Source of the DNA: Moraxella equi
Lineage (GTDB): Bacteria; Pseudomonadota; Gammaproteobacteria; Pseudomonadales; Moraxellaceae
Direction of reading: 5' to 3'
DNA: 57,843 nt
Assembly (NCBI RefSeq): GCF_002027555.1
Contig: NZ_MXAP01000050.1
Span: 1 to 57,843, forward strand
The position numbers and the translations under genes are program-made. Of the stretch, positions 17,735-26,802 are shown in pieces. The notes under the pieces were generated by a model that worked only from the letters and a program-made list of their open reading frames with translations, searched no databases and was not told the DNA's origin. How positions within the stretch are numbered: position 1 is the first letter of the stretch; every line of letters begins with the position of its first letter.

Positions 17735-18640
17735 ATGAATACCCTGTCCGACTGTCCGCCAAAGATTGCCCAAAGTCGCCATATCTTAGCATTGGCGGGC
17801 ATACCTTTGTGGGCAAAAAAACACGCGACAGCAGGGCAAAGTAGGGCAGGGATTATAACTCTACCGCCTGCGTATGACCGCTTGCAACCCAATCCACGCT
17901 TGACTCATTTGTTGCCCGATGAGTTGCCTGCCAAGCAACACGCCAAGCCAATTACTGCACCAAATACCACGCCAACACCCGATAAATCGCAAATCTTATC
18001 TGTCATGGATGTCAGAGCGTTGCTTGATTCTGCCAGTTTATCAGTTGATAATCCGCCATCTGCTGATTTAACACCTAGCGACATCATAAATAAGCAACCA
18101 CCCCAAGCCACGCCCGAATCACAAAGAGCATTGGGAAGCATTGTAACAGGCGAACAAGCCCAGTCCCCAGTCCAACCAAACCCCATAACCAACCTTGCCC
18201 AAGCCCAACCCTTTGCTCCGCCTGCCCATCTTGACATTCGCTTTGCCCTGCAAGGCGTGCGGTTCGGGCAGTGGGTGCTGATTGTGGATATGCTGCTGAT
18301 GAGCCGTGATGAGCAGTCGCTGTGGCAGTCTCTCAAAAACGCCCTAAGTAATCAAGCCAGTCATCAGCCCATTACCGCCTTTTATCGTGAGATTGGTTAT
18401 CCATTGGTTAAAAATGAATTTCGCTCGGACGTGGGGCTAAATCCTGCCCAATATACCTTTGACGGCTTTGTCATTGGGCTTTGTGTGTCATCTGGTCATC
18501 ATCAAGCTGTGCAAGTGGCGTTTTTGACAGATACGCCCGCAGGTGTCATTGCCCAAACTGCCCAAATCTTGCCGAGTATCCGCCAAATGATGACGAGTCC
18601 TGCCCTAAAAAAGCAGTTTTGGCAAACGGTGGTGGGTTAA
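17735..18640 (+). CDS. Probable divergent DNA polymerase III psi subunit (HolD-like)
   Basis: 301-residue protein with three parts. The N-terminal segment reads ILALAGIPLWAKK (Trp26), followed by an Ile/Leu-Pro-Pro strand. A Pro/Thr/Gln-rich linker spans about residues 65-165. A folded C-terminal domain (about 170-301) ends SIRQMMTSPALKKQFWQTV. From memory, E. coli psi begins with LQQLGITQWSLRR, whose Trp17 inserts into the clamp loader, and ends LRANPTARAALWQQI. Both ends match that pattern, which suggests a psi subunit linking clamp loader to chi and SSB. The protein is about twice the length of E. coli psi (137 residues), mainly through the linker. The alternative is an unrelated Moraxellaceae-specific protein. 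It has its own short upstream region and a weak ribosome binding site. Confidence 0.5.
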   Translation: MNTLSDCPPKIAQSRHILALAGIPLWAKKHATAGQSRAGIITLPPAYDRLQPNPRLTHLLPDELPAKQHAKPITAPNTTPTPDKSQILSVMDVRALLDSASLSVDNPPSADLTPSDIINKQPPQATPESQRALGSIVTGEQAQSPVQPNPITNLAQAQPFAPPAHLDIRFALQGVRFGQWVLIVDMLLMSRDEQSLWQSLKNALSNQASHQPITAFYREIGYPLVKNEFRSDVGLNPAQYTFDGFVIGLCVSSGHHQAVQVAFLTDTPAGVIAQTAQILPSIRQMMTSPALKKQFWQTVVG

Positions 18641-18764
18641 GTTATGGTTAAATATGCCGATGACTGTTAAAATTTTGCCAAAAATCTGCTACAATGCTAG
18701 GGCATTTTTGAGTATTTACCAAAGTTCAATACACCCTATTATTCCCCACCTTTAAAGGACAACC

Positions 18765-19847
18765 ATGAACCGTCTTGCCAATTTTTGTGCCGGCCCTGCC
18801 ACCATGCCCACCGAAGTCCTACAAAAAGCTCAAGCTGAGCTGTTAGACTGGCGTGGCAAGGGTACCTCCGTCATGGAGATTAGCCATCGCAGTGCTGATT
18901 ATATTGAGATTGCCACCAAAGCCGAGCAGGATTTACGCACGCTCATGGGCATCTCGGACGACTATGCCGTGCTGTTTTTGCAAGGCGGTGCGTCATTGCA
19001 ATTTTCAGCCATTCCCTTTAACCTGCTAAATGGCGGCACGGCGGATTATCTAAATACTGGCACATGGTCCCAAAAGGCCTATAAAGAAGCCAAACGCTAT
19101 GAAACGCTAGGCTTAGGCAAGATTAACCTAGTTGCACAAGGGGATGGTAAAAACGTACCCACGCCTGAGACTTGGGAGCTAACAGACGGTGCGTCTTATT
19201 TTCATTATTGCCCCAACGAGACCATTCACGGCGTGCAGATTTTTGACACACCAAAAGTAAACGCCCCCATCGTGGCGGATATGTCGTCTTGTATCCTATC
19301 CGAGCCGATTAATGTGAATGATTTTGGGCTAATTTATGCAGGGGCTCAAAAGAACATTGGACCTGCTGGCTTGACCCTTGTCATCGTCCGCAAAGACCTA
19401 ATGGAGCGTGCAAGTGCGTGGTGTCCTAGCATTTTAAATTATAAAAATCAAGCAGATGGCGACAGTATGCTCAACACCCCGTCCACGTTTGCGTGGTATT
19501 TGTCGGGATTGGTATTTGAATGGTTATTGGCAAATGGCGGCGTGGAAGGCATTGCCAAAACCAACCGAGCCAAAGCCGAACTACTATATCAAGTCATTGA
19601 TAATTCTAGCTTTTATGATAATGCCGTCAATCCACGCTATCGCTCTATCATGAATGTGCCGTTTACGCTTGCCGACAGCGAGCTTGATAAAGTCTTTTTG
19701 GAAAAGTCTAAAAATGCAGGGCTGTTAAACCTAAAAGGCCATCGTGTGGTTGGCGGTATGCGAGCGAGCATTTATAATGCCGTAACCTATGAGCAGGTAC
19801 AGGCATTGGCGGACTTTATGAAAGAATTTGAAAAAACGTACGCTTGA
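18765..19847 (+). CDS. serC: Phosphoserine aminotransferase
   Basis: PLP enzyme making 3-phosphoserine (serine synthesis) and 4-phosphohydroxythreonine (the substrate of PdxA, encoded at 7407). The 360-residue protein begins NFCAGPATMPTEVLQ, the family hallmark. The PLP lysine lies in YAGAQKNIGPAGL, and phosphate-binding residues in LQGGASLQF and ISHRSADY. The C terminus GHRVVGGMRASIYNAVTYEQVQAL is standard. It has a good ribosome binding site (AAAGGACAACC). Confidence 0.97.
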   Translation: MNRLANFCAGPATMPTEVLQKAQAELLDWRGKGTSVMEISHRSADYIEIATKAEQDLRTLMGISDDYAVLFLQGGASLQFSAIPFNLLNGGTADYLNTGTWSQKAYKEAKRYETLGLGKINLVAQGDGKNVPTPETWELTDGASYFHYCPNETIHGVQIFDTPKVNAPIVADMSSCILSEPINVNDFGLIYAGAQKNIGPAGLTLVIVRKDLMERASAWCPSILNYKNQADGDSMLNTPSTFAWYLSGLVFEWLLANGGVEGIAKTNRAKAELLYQVIDNSSFYDNAVNPRYRSIMNVPFTLADSELDKVFLEKSKNAGLLNLKGHRVVGGMRASIYNAVTYEQVQALADFMKEFEKTYA

Positions 19848-19866
19848 TTTGTACCAATGCGTAGAC

Positions 19867-19995
19867 CAACCCCAAATCACAAATTCATGATATATGGACG
19901 TAGGGGCGTGCTGTGCACGCCTATAAAAATGACAACATCAAAAGACGTGCGGAGCCAACCCCCTTGTATATCCAAAACAAGATATAATAAGCCAA
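19867..19995. repeat. Dispersed hairpin repeat, family 2, copy 3
   Basis: Leader CAAATCACAAATTCATGATATATGG, hairpin GGCGTGC-TGT-GCACGCC (19905-19921), then a tail shared with copy 2 (CATCAAAAGACGTGCGGAGCC... ending near GATATAATAAG). It lies between serC and the IS110-type element, so it may sit at the point where the insertion sequence entered. Confidence 0.65.
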
Positions 19996-19999
19996 CCCA

Positions 20000-20061
20000 C
20001 TTATCTGTCTTTCGTTTCGCCCCTAGAGATGACATTCGTTTGTCGCATTGAAACAGATAAG
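20000..20061. other. Inverted repeat in the leader of the IS110-family element
   Basis: CTTATCTGT (20000-20008) and ACAGATAAG (20053-20061) are a perfect 9-bp inverted repeat around a 44-nt interior, about 60 bp before the transposase start. IS110-group elements are known to encode a structured bridge RNA in the left non-coding end. This could be part of it, but the element ends are not resolved here. Confidence 0.3.
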
Positions 20062-20119
20062 CACCCATCAACAACAACCGTACAGTTACCAGTTTAACAC
20101 CCGAATGCAAGGCAGGTTT

Positions 20120-21123
20120 ATGATGAGTATGAAATCAGCAAACAATGAGTTAGACAAACACTATGTTCACTTTATTGACATTGACATCGCCAAAAAGAGC
20201 TTTGTGCTTGCCACTTCATTATCACCCAAAACTATGATAACACAGCACAAGGCATTGACCAAGCCATCTGTTTTATCAAAGATGAACAAACACAATGCGA
20301 TCATGGCAAAACCTTAGTGGTTCTAGAAAGTACAGGTGGACTTGAAGGGCCCCTTGCCAAAGCCTTATGTTTGGCAGGCATTTGTGTCATGATTGCCAAT
20401 CCAAGACAAACACATCAATTTGCCAAATCACAGTCCTTAACCAAAACAGACAATAAAGACGCCAAAATGCTTGCTTTTTATGCCAAAATGATGGCACAAA
20501 GAGATGATTTAGCCACCTTGCTTTATTGTCCACCCAGTCAAAGTCAAGAGTTATTAACCGCATTGATTAACAGACGCAATCAATTTGTCCAAATGTGTAC
20601 GGCTGAGAAAAACCGCTTAGAGCAATCTCATCACAGTCAAGTGGGTAGCATTCAAGCTCATATTGCTTATCTAACAGAGCAAATTCATGAGCTTGACAAA
20701 CAAATCAAAACCCATCTTGATGATCATCACCCAGACCTTAAACAAAAGGGCAGTGTCATTCAAAGCATCAAAGGTATTGGACAAACCACCACAGCCACCT
20801 TATTGGCAATGCTGCCTGAGCTTGGCACAATCTCACACAAACAACTTGCCAGTCTTGTGGGTGTTGCACCCCACCCCAAACAAAGTGGAGAGACTAAGTT
20901 TAAAGGTCTGTGTCAAGCAGGGCGAGCAGAAGTGCGTAAGGCACTGTATATGGCAACCTTGGTGGCTACTCGCTTTGATGAGAAAATCAAAACCTTCTAT
21001 CAAAGATTAAGAGCCAATGGCAAGCCCTTCAAAGTTGCCATTGTTGCCTGTATGCGTAAACTTCTAACCATTTTAAATGCAATGGTAAGAGATGAGTTAC
21101 AAAAGCAAGTTACTGTACATTAA
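20120..21123 (+). pseudogene. IS110-family transposase, frameshifted
   Basis: DEDD-type transposase of the IS110/IS1111 family in two frames. Part 1 (frame from 20120) reads YVHFIDIDIAKKSFVLATS with the first catalytic Asp. Near the run CCCAAAACT (about 20227-20236) the frame is lost, and the protein continues one base off as YDNTAQGIDQAICFIKDEQ, VVLESTGGLEG (catalytic Glu), KTDNKDAKMLAFY (DxxD) and the Transposase_20 domain (IKGIGQTTTATLLAML ... VGVAPHPKQSGE). One missing A in the A-run restores a single frame. The rest is intact to its stop at 21121-21123, so the break looks recent. Programmed frameshifting is unlikely because the site is not a classical slippery heptamer in this phase. The element ends cannot be placed from one copy. 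Confidence 0.87.
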
Positions 21124-21299
21124 ATGCTCGGTATTGACTCTTTGTACTAAGTTTTTGTATTGCACTTTGATGGGGAGTGGAATACAGTTGCTACAAAACC
21201 TATGGCAAATATCAGGTTTATTAGGTTAACATAAGGGCGGATTTGGTTCGCCTTTATTTTACAACTGACCAGTCGGCTTTTTATATTTTGGAAAAACTC

Positions 21300-22085
21300 A
21301 TGCATATTACTCCCATTCCCATTTTAAATGACAATTATGTTTGGCTTATCGTGAAGGATAATAACGCCGTTGCCGTGGATATTGGCGATGATAAGCCTGT
21401 GCTTGATTATCTACATGAGCACAATCTTACCCTATCCGCCATTTTAATCACGCATCATCACGATGACCATATTGGCGGTGTGGCAAGTGCCAAATCCGCT
21501 TATCCCAACGCTAAGATTTACGCCCATAAGTCGCACCTTAACGCCATTGGCATGACCCCTGATGTGGCGTGCGATGAAGATAGTGAATTTGAACTGCTCG
21601 GCTTGACGTTTAAAGTATGGAAAACGGCAGGACATACCGACACGCATTTGTCCTATTTGTGTGATATGGACGACAAGACCCATGTATTTTGTGGCGATAC
21701 GCTATTTAGTGGCGGTTGTGGACGGGTGTTTACAGGGACGATTGGGGAGTTGTTTGATAGCATGAAACGCTTTGGGGGTTTGCCTGAGGAGACTTTATTT
21801 TATCCCACACACGAATACACGTTGTCTAATTTAACATTTGCCCTGTCGGTTTGTGCGGATAAATATAAAGAGGAAATCATTCATCATCAACATCAAGTAA
21901 AAGATAAACTAGCAAATCAAATACCATCTCTACCCACCACCTTAAAAGTCGAAAAATCGATTAATGTGTTTTTGCAAATCGATGATAAAGACATGGTGGT
22001 AAATATCAAAAAGCATTATCCCTTAACCAGTGATGATGAATTATCCATATTTACCGCACTTCGTGAATTAAAGAATGGGTTTTGA
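21300..22085 (+). CDS. gloB: Hydroxyacylglutathione hydrolase (glyoxalase II)
   Basis: Hydrolyses S-lactoylglutathione to lactate and glutathione in methylglyoxal detoxification. The 261-residue metallo-beta-lactamase fold shows the two-metal motif THHHDDHIGG, then HTDTHLSYL, FCGDTLFSGGCGRVF and FYPTHEYTLSNL. The start at 21300 (MHITPIPILNDNYVWLI) is the family N terminus. An upstream start at 21243 adds 19 unrelated residues and lies inside the region flanking the insertion sequence. Its promoter may have been altered by the IS110 element, whose transposase ends 176 bp upstream. Confidence 0.95.
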   Translation: MHITPIPILNDNYVWLIVKDNNAVAVDIGDDKPVLDYLHEHNLTLSAILITHHHDDHIGGVASAKSAYPNAKIYAHKSHLNAIGMTPDVACDEDSEFELLGLTFKVWKTAGHTDTHLSYLCDMDDKTHVFCGDTLFSGGCGRVFTGTIGELFDSMKRFGGLPEETLFYPTHEYTLSNLTFALSVCADKYKEEIIHHQHQVKDKLANQIPSLPTTLKVEKSINVFLQIDDKDMVVNIKKHYPLTSDDELSIFTALRELKNGF

Positions 22086-22119
22086 TATTAAAAATGACTG
22101 GGTTTGGGTGGCGTGATTT

Positions 22120-22620
22120 TTATCTTGTTAATATCAAACCCCACCCAATACCAACAATTCCCATAAAAATAAGCAATTCTTTGCCTAATTTTTTATGATA
22201 AGCGATTAAAGAATTTTTATCTTTTCTGATTTTATAAATGGCGTGTAGGTATTTTAAAAATGATAGCATTAAAAATGCCAAAAACATTGCAATGACAAAA
22301 TGCCCAAAATTCTGCCGTTCAAATGACACAGGAATAACAATATCGCCATCAATTTGATATTCTGAATATTCGGTTTGTAATGCCCCTTCATTGATGTATT
22401 GATAATTGCCATTTTCCAAAATTTTTAAACACCTATCCACAAAATCTTGCCAATGCTGTCCACCCACCATAAACCTTTCATTGGGCGTATCGGTGGGGGT
22501 GTAATGTTCTTTTTCTAATTTACTAAGGCTGATTGCAATAAGGGTGGTTAATAAACACCAAAGGCAAACGATACCGATGGTTTTTATTAAGGATAAAATG
22601 GCGTGGATAAATTTTTTCAT
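22120..22620 (-). CDS. Hypothetical membrane protein
   Basis: 166-residue protein with no recognised family. Three hydrophobic segments are visible: residues about 10-32, about 107-128 and about 145-163. Between the first two lies a charged, presumably periplasmic stretch (about 33-103) with WQDFVDRCLKILENGNYQYI. The frame is AT-rich compared with gloB and ilvD. It is in the same orientation as the Uma2-family gene 58 bp upstream and may be co-transcribed with it. An uncharacterised accessory gene is the most that can be said. Confidence 0.6.
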   Translation of the reverse strand: MKKFIHAILSLIKTIGIVCLWCLLTTLIAISLSKLEKEHYTPTDTPNERFMVGGQHWQDFVDRCLKILENGNYQYINEGALQTEYSEYQIDGDIVIPVSFERQNFGHFVIAMFLAFLMLSFLKYLHAIYKIRKDKNSLIAYHKKLGKELLIFMGIVGIGWGLILTR

Positions 22621-22678
22621 TGTTTTAGAAAGTAAGGTGTGTATTACGCACCGTTTTTAATACCGATATTTAATGTTA

Positions 22679-23254
22679 TTAAAATTCAATATCATCATAA
22701 ATATCCGCCACTTTTACCGAATAATCCACGCTTTTTAAATATAAGTCATCATCAATATTCAAATATTCGGCTTGCCAATTATTATCTTTGCGATAAATAA
22801 AAATTTGCGGATTATTTAAATCCACCACCACATATTCTTGTAAAGTTTCTAGGGTTTGATAATGTTCAAATTTGGCATTTAATAGGTGTTTGTTTTTATG
22901 GGTTAAAATTTCAAAAATAATGATTGGCTCTGTGGAACAAGGCTTATCACTATTAATGGTTTGTCTTTTTTCAAGAATTGCTTTTGGTAAATAAATATTA
23001 TCATCGTCAATTTTTACATCAAAATATTGTAAAAATAAATGGTTGTCAGATGATTTTCTGTATAAATTAATTAAATTTCCTGTAATTTTAGAATTAATTC
23101 TTCCATAATGTAGCGTTAAAATTACCATACCATTGATAATTTCATAACGAGTATTTTCAAGTCCATTGGGCGTGTATTCTGTCCAAAGTTTCATTTTGCC
23201 AGCATCATCACGCAGTTTTTCCAGCAATTCGGTTTCGTTGTCAAATCTTGGCAT
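22679..23254 (-). CDS. Uma2/DUF820-family PD-(D/E)xK-like protein, possibly inactive
   Basis: 191-residue protein matching the Uma2 (DUF820) layout: an N-terminal YEIINGMVILTLHYGRINSKITGNLI segment, a central strand pair, and IIIFEILTHKNKHLLNAKFEHYQTLETLQEYVVVDLNNPQIFIYRK. These folds resemble restriction endonucleases and are abundant in cyanobacteria, with largely unknown roles. In typical members a conserved Asp occurs in a PD pair before the EVLS strand. Here that position reads LPKAI, so a catalytic acid may be missing. The gene is AT-rich and looks horizontally acquired. Confidence 0.7.
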   Translation of the reverse strand: MPRFDNETELLEKLRDDAGKMKLWTEYTPNGLENTRYEIINGMVILTLHYGRINSKITGNLINLYRKSSDNHLFLQYFDVKIDDDNIYLPKAILEKRQTINSDKPCSTEPIIIFEILTHKNKHLLNAKFEHYQTLETLQEYVVVDLNNPQIFIYRKDNNWQAEYLNIDDDLYLKSVDYSVKVADIYDDIEF

Positions 23255-23317
23255 CTCTTTTCTCTAAAAAATAAAGGAACGATTACTCGCCCCCTCATTC
23301 TAGCAAATTTACAACCT

Positions 23318-25216
23318 TTATTCCACCTGCCCCACATCTCTCACCGCCCCTGTATCGGCACTGGTTGCCATGGCAGCATAGGCTCGCAGGGCTTGGGAGG
23401 CATAGCGTTCACGGTTTACAGGTTTCCACGCTTGTTTACCACGTTCATTCATGGCGGTACGGCGTTTGGTAAGCTCATCGTCCGATACGTCCAGATGAAT
23501 GGTGCGGTTTGGAATGTCAATTTTGATGGTGTCAAACTCTTCCACCAAGCCAATCGCACCGCCTTCGGCAGCTTCGGGGCTTGCGTGTCCGATAGACAGC
23601 CCTGATGTACCACCGCTAAATCTACCGTCTGTGAGCAACGCACACGCCTTGCCCAAGCCTTTTGATTTTAGATAGCTTGTCGGATAGAGCATTTCTTGCA
23701 TACCAGGCCCGCCTTTGGGGCCTTCATAGCGGATAATGACGATGTCGCCTGCGACAATTTTGTCCGCCAAAATCGCCTCCACCGCACTGTCTTGGCTTTC
23801 AAACACACGAGCTCGCCCTGTAAAGGTCAAAATGCTCTCGTCCACGCCTGCGGTTTTGACCACACAGCCACGCTCGGCAATGTTGCCAAACAACACGGCA
23901 AGCCCACCGTCTTGACTGTACGCAAATTCTTTGGAGCGGATACAGCCTGATTCACGGTTCAAATCAAGGTTACCCCAGACTTTGTTTTGGCTAAATGCTT
24001 GCGTGGTGCGTACGCCCGCAGGGGCGGCGATGTACAGCTCTCGGGCGGTTTGGTTGTCGGGGTTCATCACGTCCCATTTGGCAAGGGCGTCCGCTAGGGT
24101 TGGGCTATGCACGGTTGGCACGCCCGTGCGAATTAGCCCTGCTCTATCAAGCTCCGCCAAAATCCCCATCACACCCCCTGCACGGTGCACGTCTTCCATG
24201 TGGTATTTTTGGGTGGCGGGGGCGACTTTCGATAGGCACGGCACGGCACGAGATAGGCAGTCAATGTCCGCCATTTTAAAGTCCACGCCTGCCTCAAACG
24301 CCGCCGCCAATAGGTGCAAAATGGTATTGGTACTACCGCCCATGGCAATGTCAAGGCTCATGGCGTTCAAAAATGCGGCTTTGGTGGCGATAGAGCGTGG
24401 CAAAACGCTATAATCATCTTGTTCATAATGACGTTTGGCAAGCTCTACAATCAGCCGACCTGCTTCCAAAAAAAGCTCTTTACGCTTGGCGTGCGTGGCA
24501 AGTAGCGAACCGTTGGCAGGTAGCGACAAGCCTAGTGCTTCGGTTAGGCAGTTCATGGAGTTGGCGGTAAACATACCAGAGCATGAGCCACAAGTTGGGC
24601 AAGCAGAACGCTCCACGTTTGCCACGTCTTCATCGCTGATTAGGTCATCGGCGGCATCAATCATGGCGTCCACTAGGTCAAGTTTACGCACCTTTTTACC
24701 CGTTTCATAGGTAACGGTCTCATGGGTCATGTGTCCGTCATGCACCTCACTTGCCAGCACCTTGCCAGCTTCCATAGGGCCGCCCGAGACGAAGACCACA
24801 GGGATATTTAGGCGTAAGGCAGCCATAAGCATACCGGGGGTGATTTTGTCGCAGTTGGAGATACACACAAGGGCATCTGCACAGTGGGCGTTTACCATAT
24901 ATTCCACGCTGTCGGCAATCAAATCACGGCTTGGCAAGCTATACAGCATACCGCCATGCCCCATGGCAATGCCGTCATCTACGGCAATGGTATTAAACTC
25001 TTTGGCAACGCCCCCTGCCTTTTCAATCTCACGGGCGACAAGTTGCCCCATGTCTTTTAGATGAACGTGCCCGGGGACAAACTGCGTGAATGAGTTGGCA
25101 ATGGCAATGATTGGCTTATTAAAATCATCGTCCGTCATGCCTGTGGCACGCCATAAGGCTCTTGCCCCTGCCATGTTGCGACCGTGTGTGGAAGTTTTTG
25201 AGCGGTATTGTGGCAT
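23318..25216 (-). CDS. ilvD: Dihydroxy-acid dehydratase
   Basis: Iron-sulfur dehydratase of isoleucine/valine and pantothenate synthesis. The 632-residue protein carries the cluster and active-site motifs [15 protein letters not shown] and [19 protein letters not shown], plus [12 protein letters not shown] and the C-terminal [25 protein letters not shown]. The length is slightly above the usual 610-620, from a short C-terminal tail ([16 protein letters not shown]). It is monocistronic as far as can be seen. A long AT-rich gap (25217-25417) lies upstream, shared with the divergent permease. Confidence 0.96.
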   Translation of the reverse strand: MPQYRSKTSTHGRNMAGARALWRATGMTDDDFNKPIIAIANSFTQFVPGHVHLKDMGQLVAREIEKAGGVAKEFNTIAVDDGIAMGHGGMLYSLPSRDLIADSVEYMVNAHCADALVCISNCDKITPGMLMAALRLNIPVVFVSGGPMEAGKVLASEVHDGHMTHETVTYETGKKVRKLDLVDAMIDAADDLISDEDVANVERSACPTCGSCSGMFTANSMNCLTEALGLSLPANGSLLATHAKRKELFLEAGRLIVELAKRHYEQDDYSVLPRSIATKAAFLNAMSLDIAMGGSTNTILHLLAAAFEAGVDFKMADIDCLSRAVPCLSKVAPATQKYHMEDVHRAGGVMGILAELDRAGLIRTGVPTVHSPTLADALAKWDVMNPDNQTARELYIAAPAGVRTTQAFSQNKVWGNLDLNRESGCIRSKEFAYSQDGGLAVLFGNIAERGCVVKTAGVDESILTFTGRARVFESQDSAVEAILADKIVAGDIVIIRYEGPKGGPGMQEMLYPTSYLKSKGLGKACALLTDGRFSGGTSGLSIGHASPEAAEGGAIGLVEEFDTIKIDIPNRTIHLDVSDDELTKRRTAMNERGKQAWKPVNRERYASQALRAYAAMATSADTGAVRDVGQVE

Positions 25217-25426
25217 AATTTTTTCCTAAATTGGCGGTTGGCTAAAAGGGTTATTTTAGCACTTTTTAAAGGATAATATTTGACAAATTTTATTTATAAT
25301 TTTTATAAATTTAAAAACTTTTAATTATAAAAATAAATTCAACCATTTCACAAAAACCCCTTGCCAAATTCGCCATTTTGGGCTACATTTGCACTTTTAT
25401 TGATAGCATTCATCTAAGTGCCTGCC

Positions 25427-26623
25427 ATGACCACATCTTACAAATCCGCCATTGTCTTTTTTGTCGCCCTTGTCCTGTTTTTGATGAGTTTTTATTATCT
25501 CATTCAAGTGTGGCTTATGGTATTTGCGTCCATTTTGGTGGCGGTGTTTTTGCTAAGTTTGGCACAGCTCACCTGCCAAATTCCCAAAGTGGGCGACTAC
25601 TTTGCCAAACTGCCCCACGGCGTGCAAGTCGGTGCGGTAACGGTGGCGGTGCTGTCGGTGGTGGCGGGGTTTTTGGCGATGTTTGGCTCGGAGCTTGTCG
25701 CTCAGTTTGCCGACATGAAAGAGCTTGCCCCCAAGTCTTTTGACGCCATCAAAGACTACCTTAAAAGCTATCCTGCCATCTATGAATGGCTAACCCAAAA
25801 CGCGTGGGCGGTGGAATTCCAACAAGACCCCAAGGCGTTTTTTGAAAAATTTCAAGACAGTATTGTCGGTGGTCTGCCTGCATTTTTTGGGGGTATGCTA
25901 AGCGGTGTGGGGACGTTTTTTGTGATTTTGGTGGTGGGGCTGTTTTTGGCATTATCGCCAAGCGTGTACACCAAAAGTGCCATTGCCCTTGTGCCAAAGC
26001 CGTATCGAGACAAGGGCGAATACCTGCTAAAACGCAGTTATGGAGCGATAGAGCAATGGCTCATCGGGCAGTTTGTGGTCATGGCGTTTGTGGGTGTGGC
26101 AACAGGGGCAGCGTTGTGGCTGATGGGCATTCCGTTTGCGTTGGCAATGGGCGTGATTGCCTTCGTGCTGGATTTTGTGCCTGTGATTGGTCCGTGGCTG
26201 TCGGCGGTGCCGATTCTGCTCCTTGTGCTGATTGTCTCACCTGATTTGCTACTGTGGACACTTGTTATGATTGTCGTGGTTCAGCAGTTAGAAAGCTATG
26301 TGGTCGCCCCAATGGTGCAACAACGGCTCATCGACCTGCCCCCTGTGGCTCTACTGCTCTCGCAAATCATCATGGGAACGCTCACAGGCGTGCTTGGCGT
26401 TGCCATGGCGACACCGCTTATGGTGGTGGCGATTGTGTGGGTGCAGGTGGTGTATGTGAAGTTTGTCTTACAAGATTATTCAATCAAAGTGCTTGACCAA
26501 AACGAAAACGACATGAAAACCGACCCCTATGCCGATTATGACGCTTATAAGGCAAAAAGCGAGCCAAAAGTGGTGGTGTTATCCCCAAAGCAAGATGTAA
26601 ATAATACAGACAAGAAGTCTTAA
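25427..26623 (+). CDS. AI-2E family (PerM-like) permease
   Basis: 398-residue integral membrane protein with about eight transmembrane helices in the AI-2E/PerM pattern: a hydrophobic N-terminal pair, a soluble segment (residues about 90-150) and a C-terminal helical block with ALAMGVIAFVLDFVPVIGPWLSAVP and VAPMVQQRLIDLPPVALLLSQIIMGTLTGVLGVAMATPLMVV, which are the family signatures. Members have been linked to export of autoinducer-2 or to Na+/H+ antiport; the substrate here is unknown. A GTG at 25418 could also be the start. The C-terminal 45 residues are charged and cytoplasmic. Confidence 0.85.
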   Translation: MTTSYKSAIVFFVALVLFLMSFYYLIQVWLMVFASILVAVFLLSLAQLTCQIPKVGDYFAKLPHGVQVGAVTVAVLSVVAGFLAMFGSELVAQFADMKELAPKSFDAIKDYLKSYPAIYEWLTQNAWAVEFQQDPKAFFEKFQDSIVGGLPAFFGGMLSGVGTFFVILVVGLFLALSPSVYTKSAIALVPKPYRDKGEYLLKRSYGAIEQWLIGQFVVMAFVGVATGAALWLMGIPFALAMGVIAFVLDFVPVIGPWLSAVPILLLVLIVSPDLLLWTLVMIVVVQQLESYVVAPMVQQRLIDLPPVALLLSQIIMGTLTGVLGVAMATPLMVVAIVWVQVVYVKFVLQDYSIKVLDQNENDMKTDPYADYDAYKAKSEPKVVVLSPKQDVNNTDKKS

Positions 26624-26697
26624 ATGTGAAAATTTTAAAAAATAATCATTCTTAACCCCTTGCAATTTTGTACAAAATTTAAGATAATGTACCGATT

Positions 26698-26710
26698 GAT
26701 AATTGTTATC
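26698..26710. promoter_or_regulatory. Candidate Fur box upstream of tonB
   Basis: GATAATTGTTATC is a palindrome with arms GATAA/TTATC, matching the core of the Fur consensus (GATAATGATTATC-like). A second stretch, AATAATCATTCTTA at about 26641, is a weaker match. The position, about 90 bp before tonB, fits iron-dependent repression of the tonB-exbB-exbD operon. Confidence 0.55.
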
Positions 26711-26802
26711 GTTTCTTGCTTTTTTATCCGTTTTGTATAACTTTTTGTTATGATAAATGCTGTTTAAATCCAAAAACAACGTTTTTCTTTTGTGGGTTTG
26801 TG

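Noticed and set aside
17425..17892. Minus-strand frame of 155 codons across the end of the M48 gene and the family 2 repeat
   Set aside because: It overlaps a real gene and a repeat, contains no motif, and is rich in residues typical of a frame shadow.
20220..20240. Programmed -1 frameshift at the A-run of the IS110 transposase
   Set aside because: The codon phase of the run is not a classical X-XXY-YYZ slippery heptamer, and IS110-family transposases are usually made from one frame. A simple one-base loss explains it.
23931..24413. A 160-codon plus-strand frame inside ilvD
   Set aside because: ilvD on the minus strand is intact with all cluster motifs, so this is a shadow frame.
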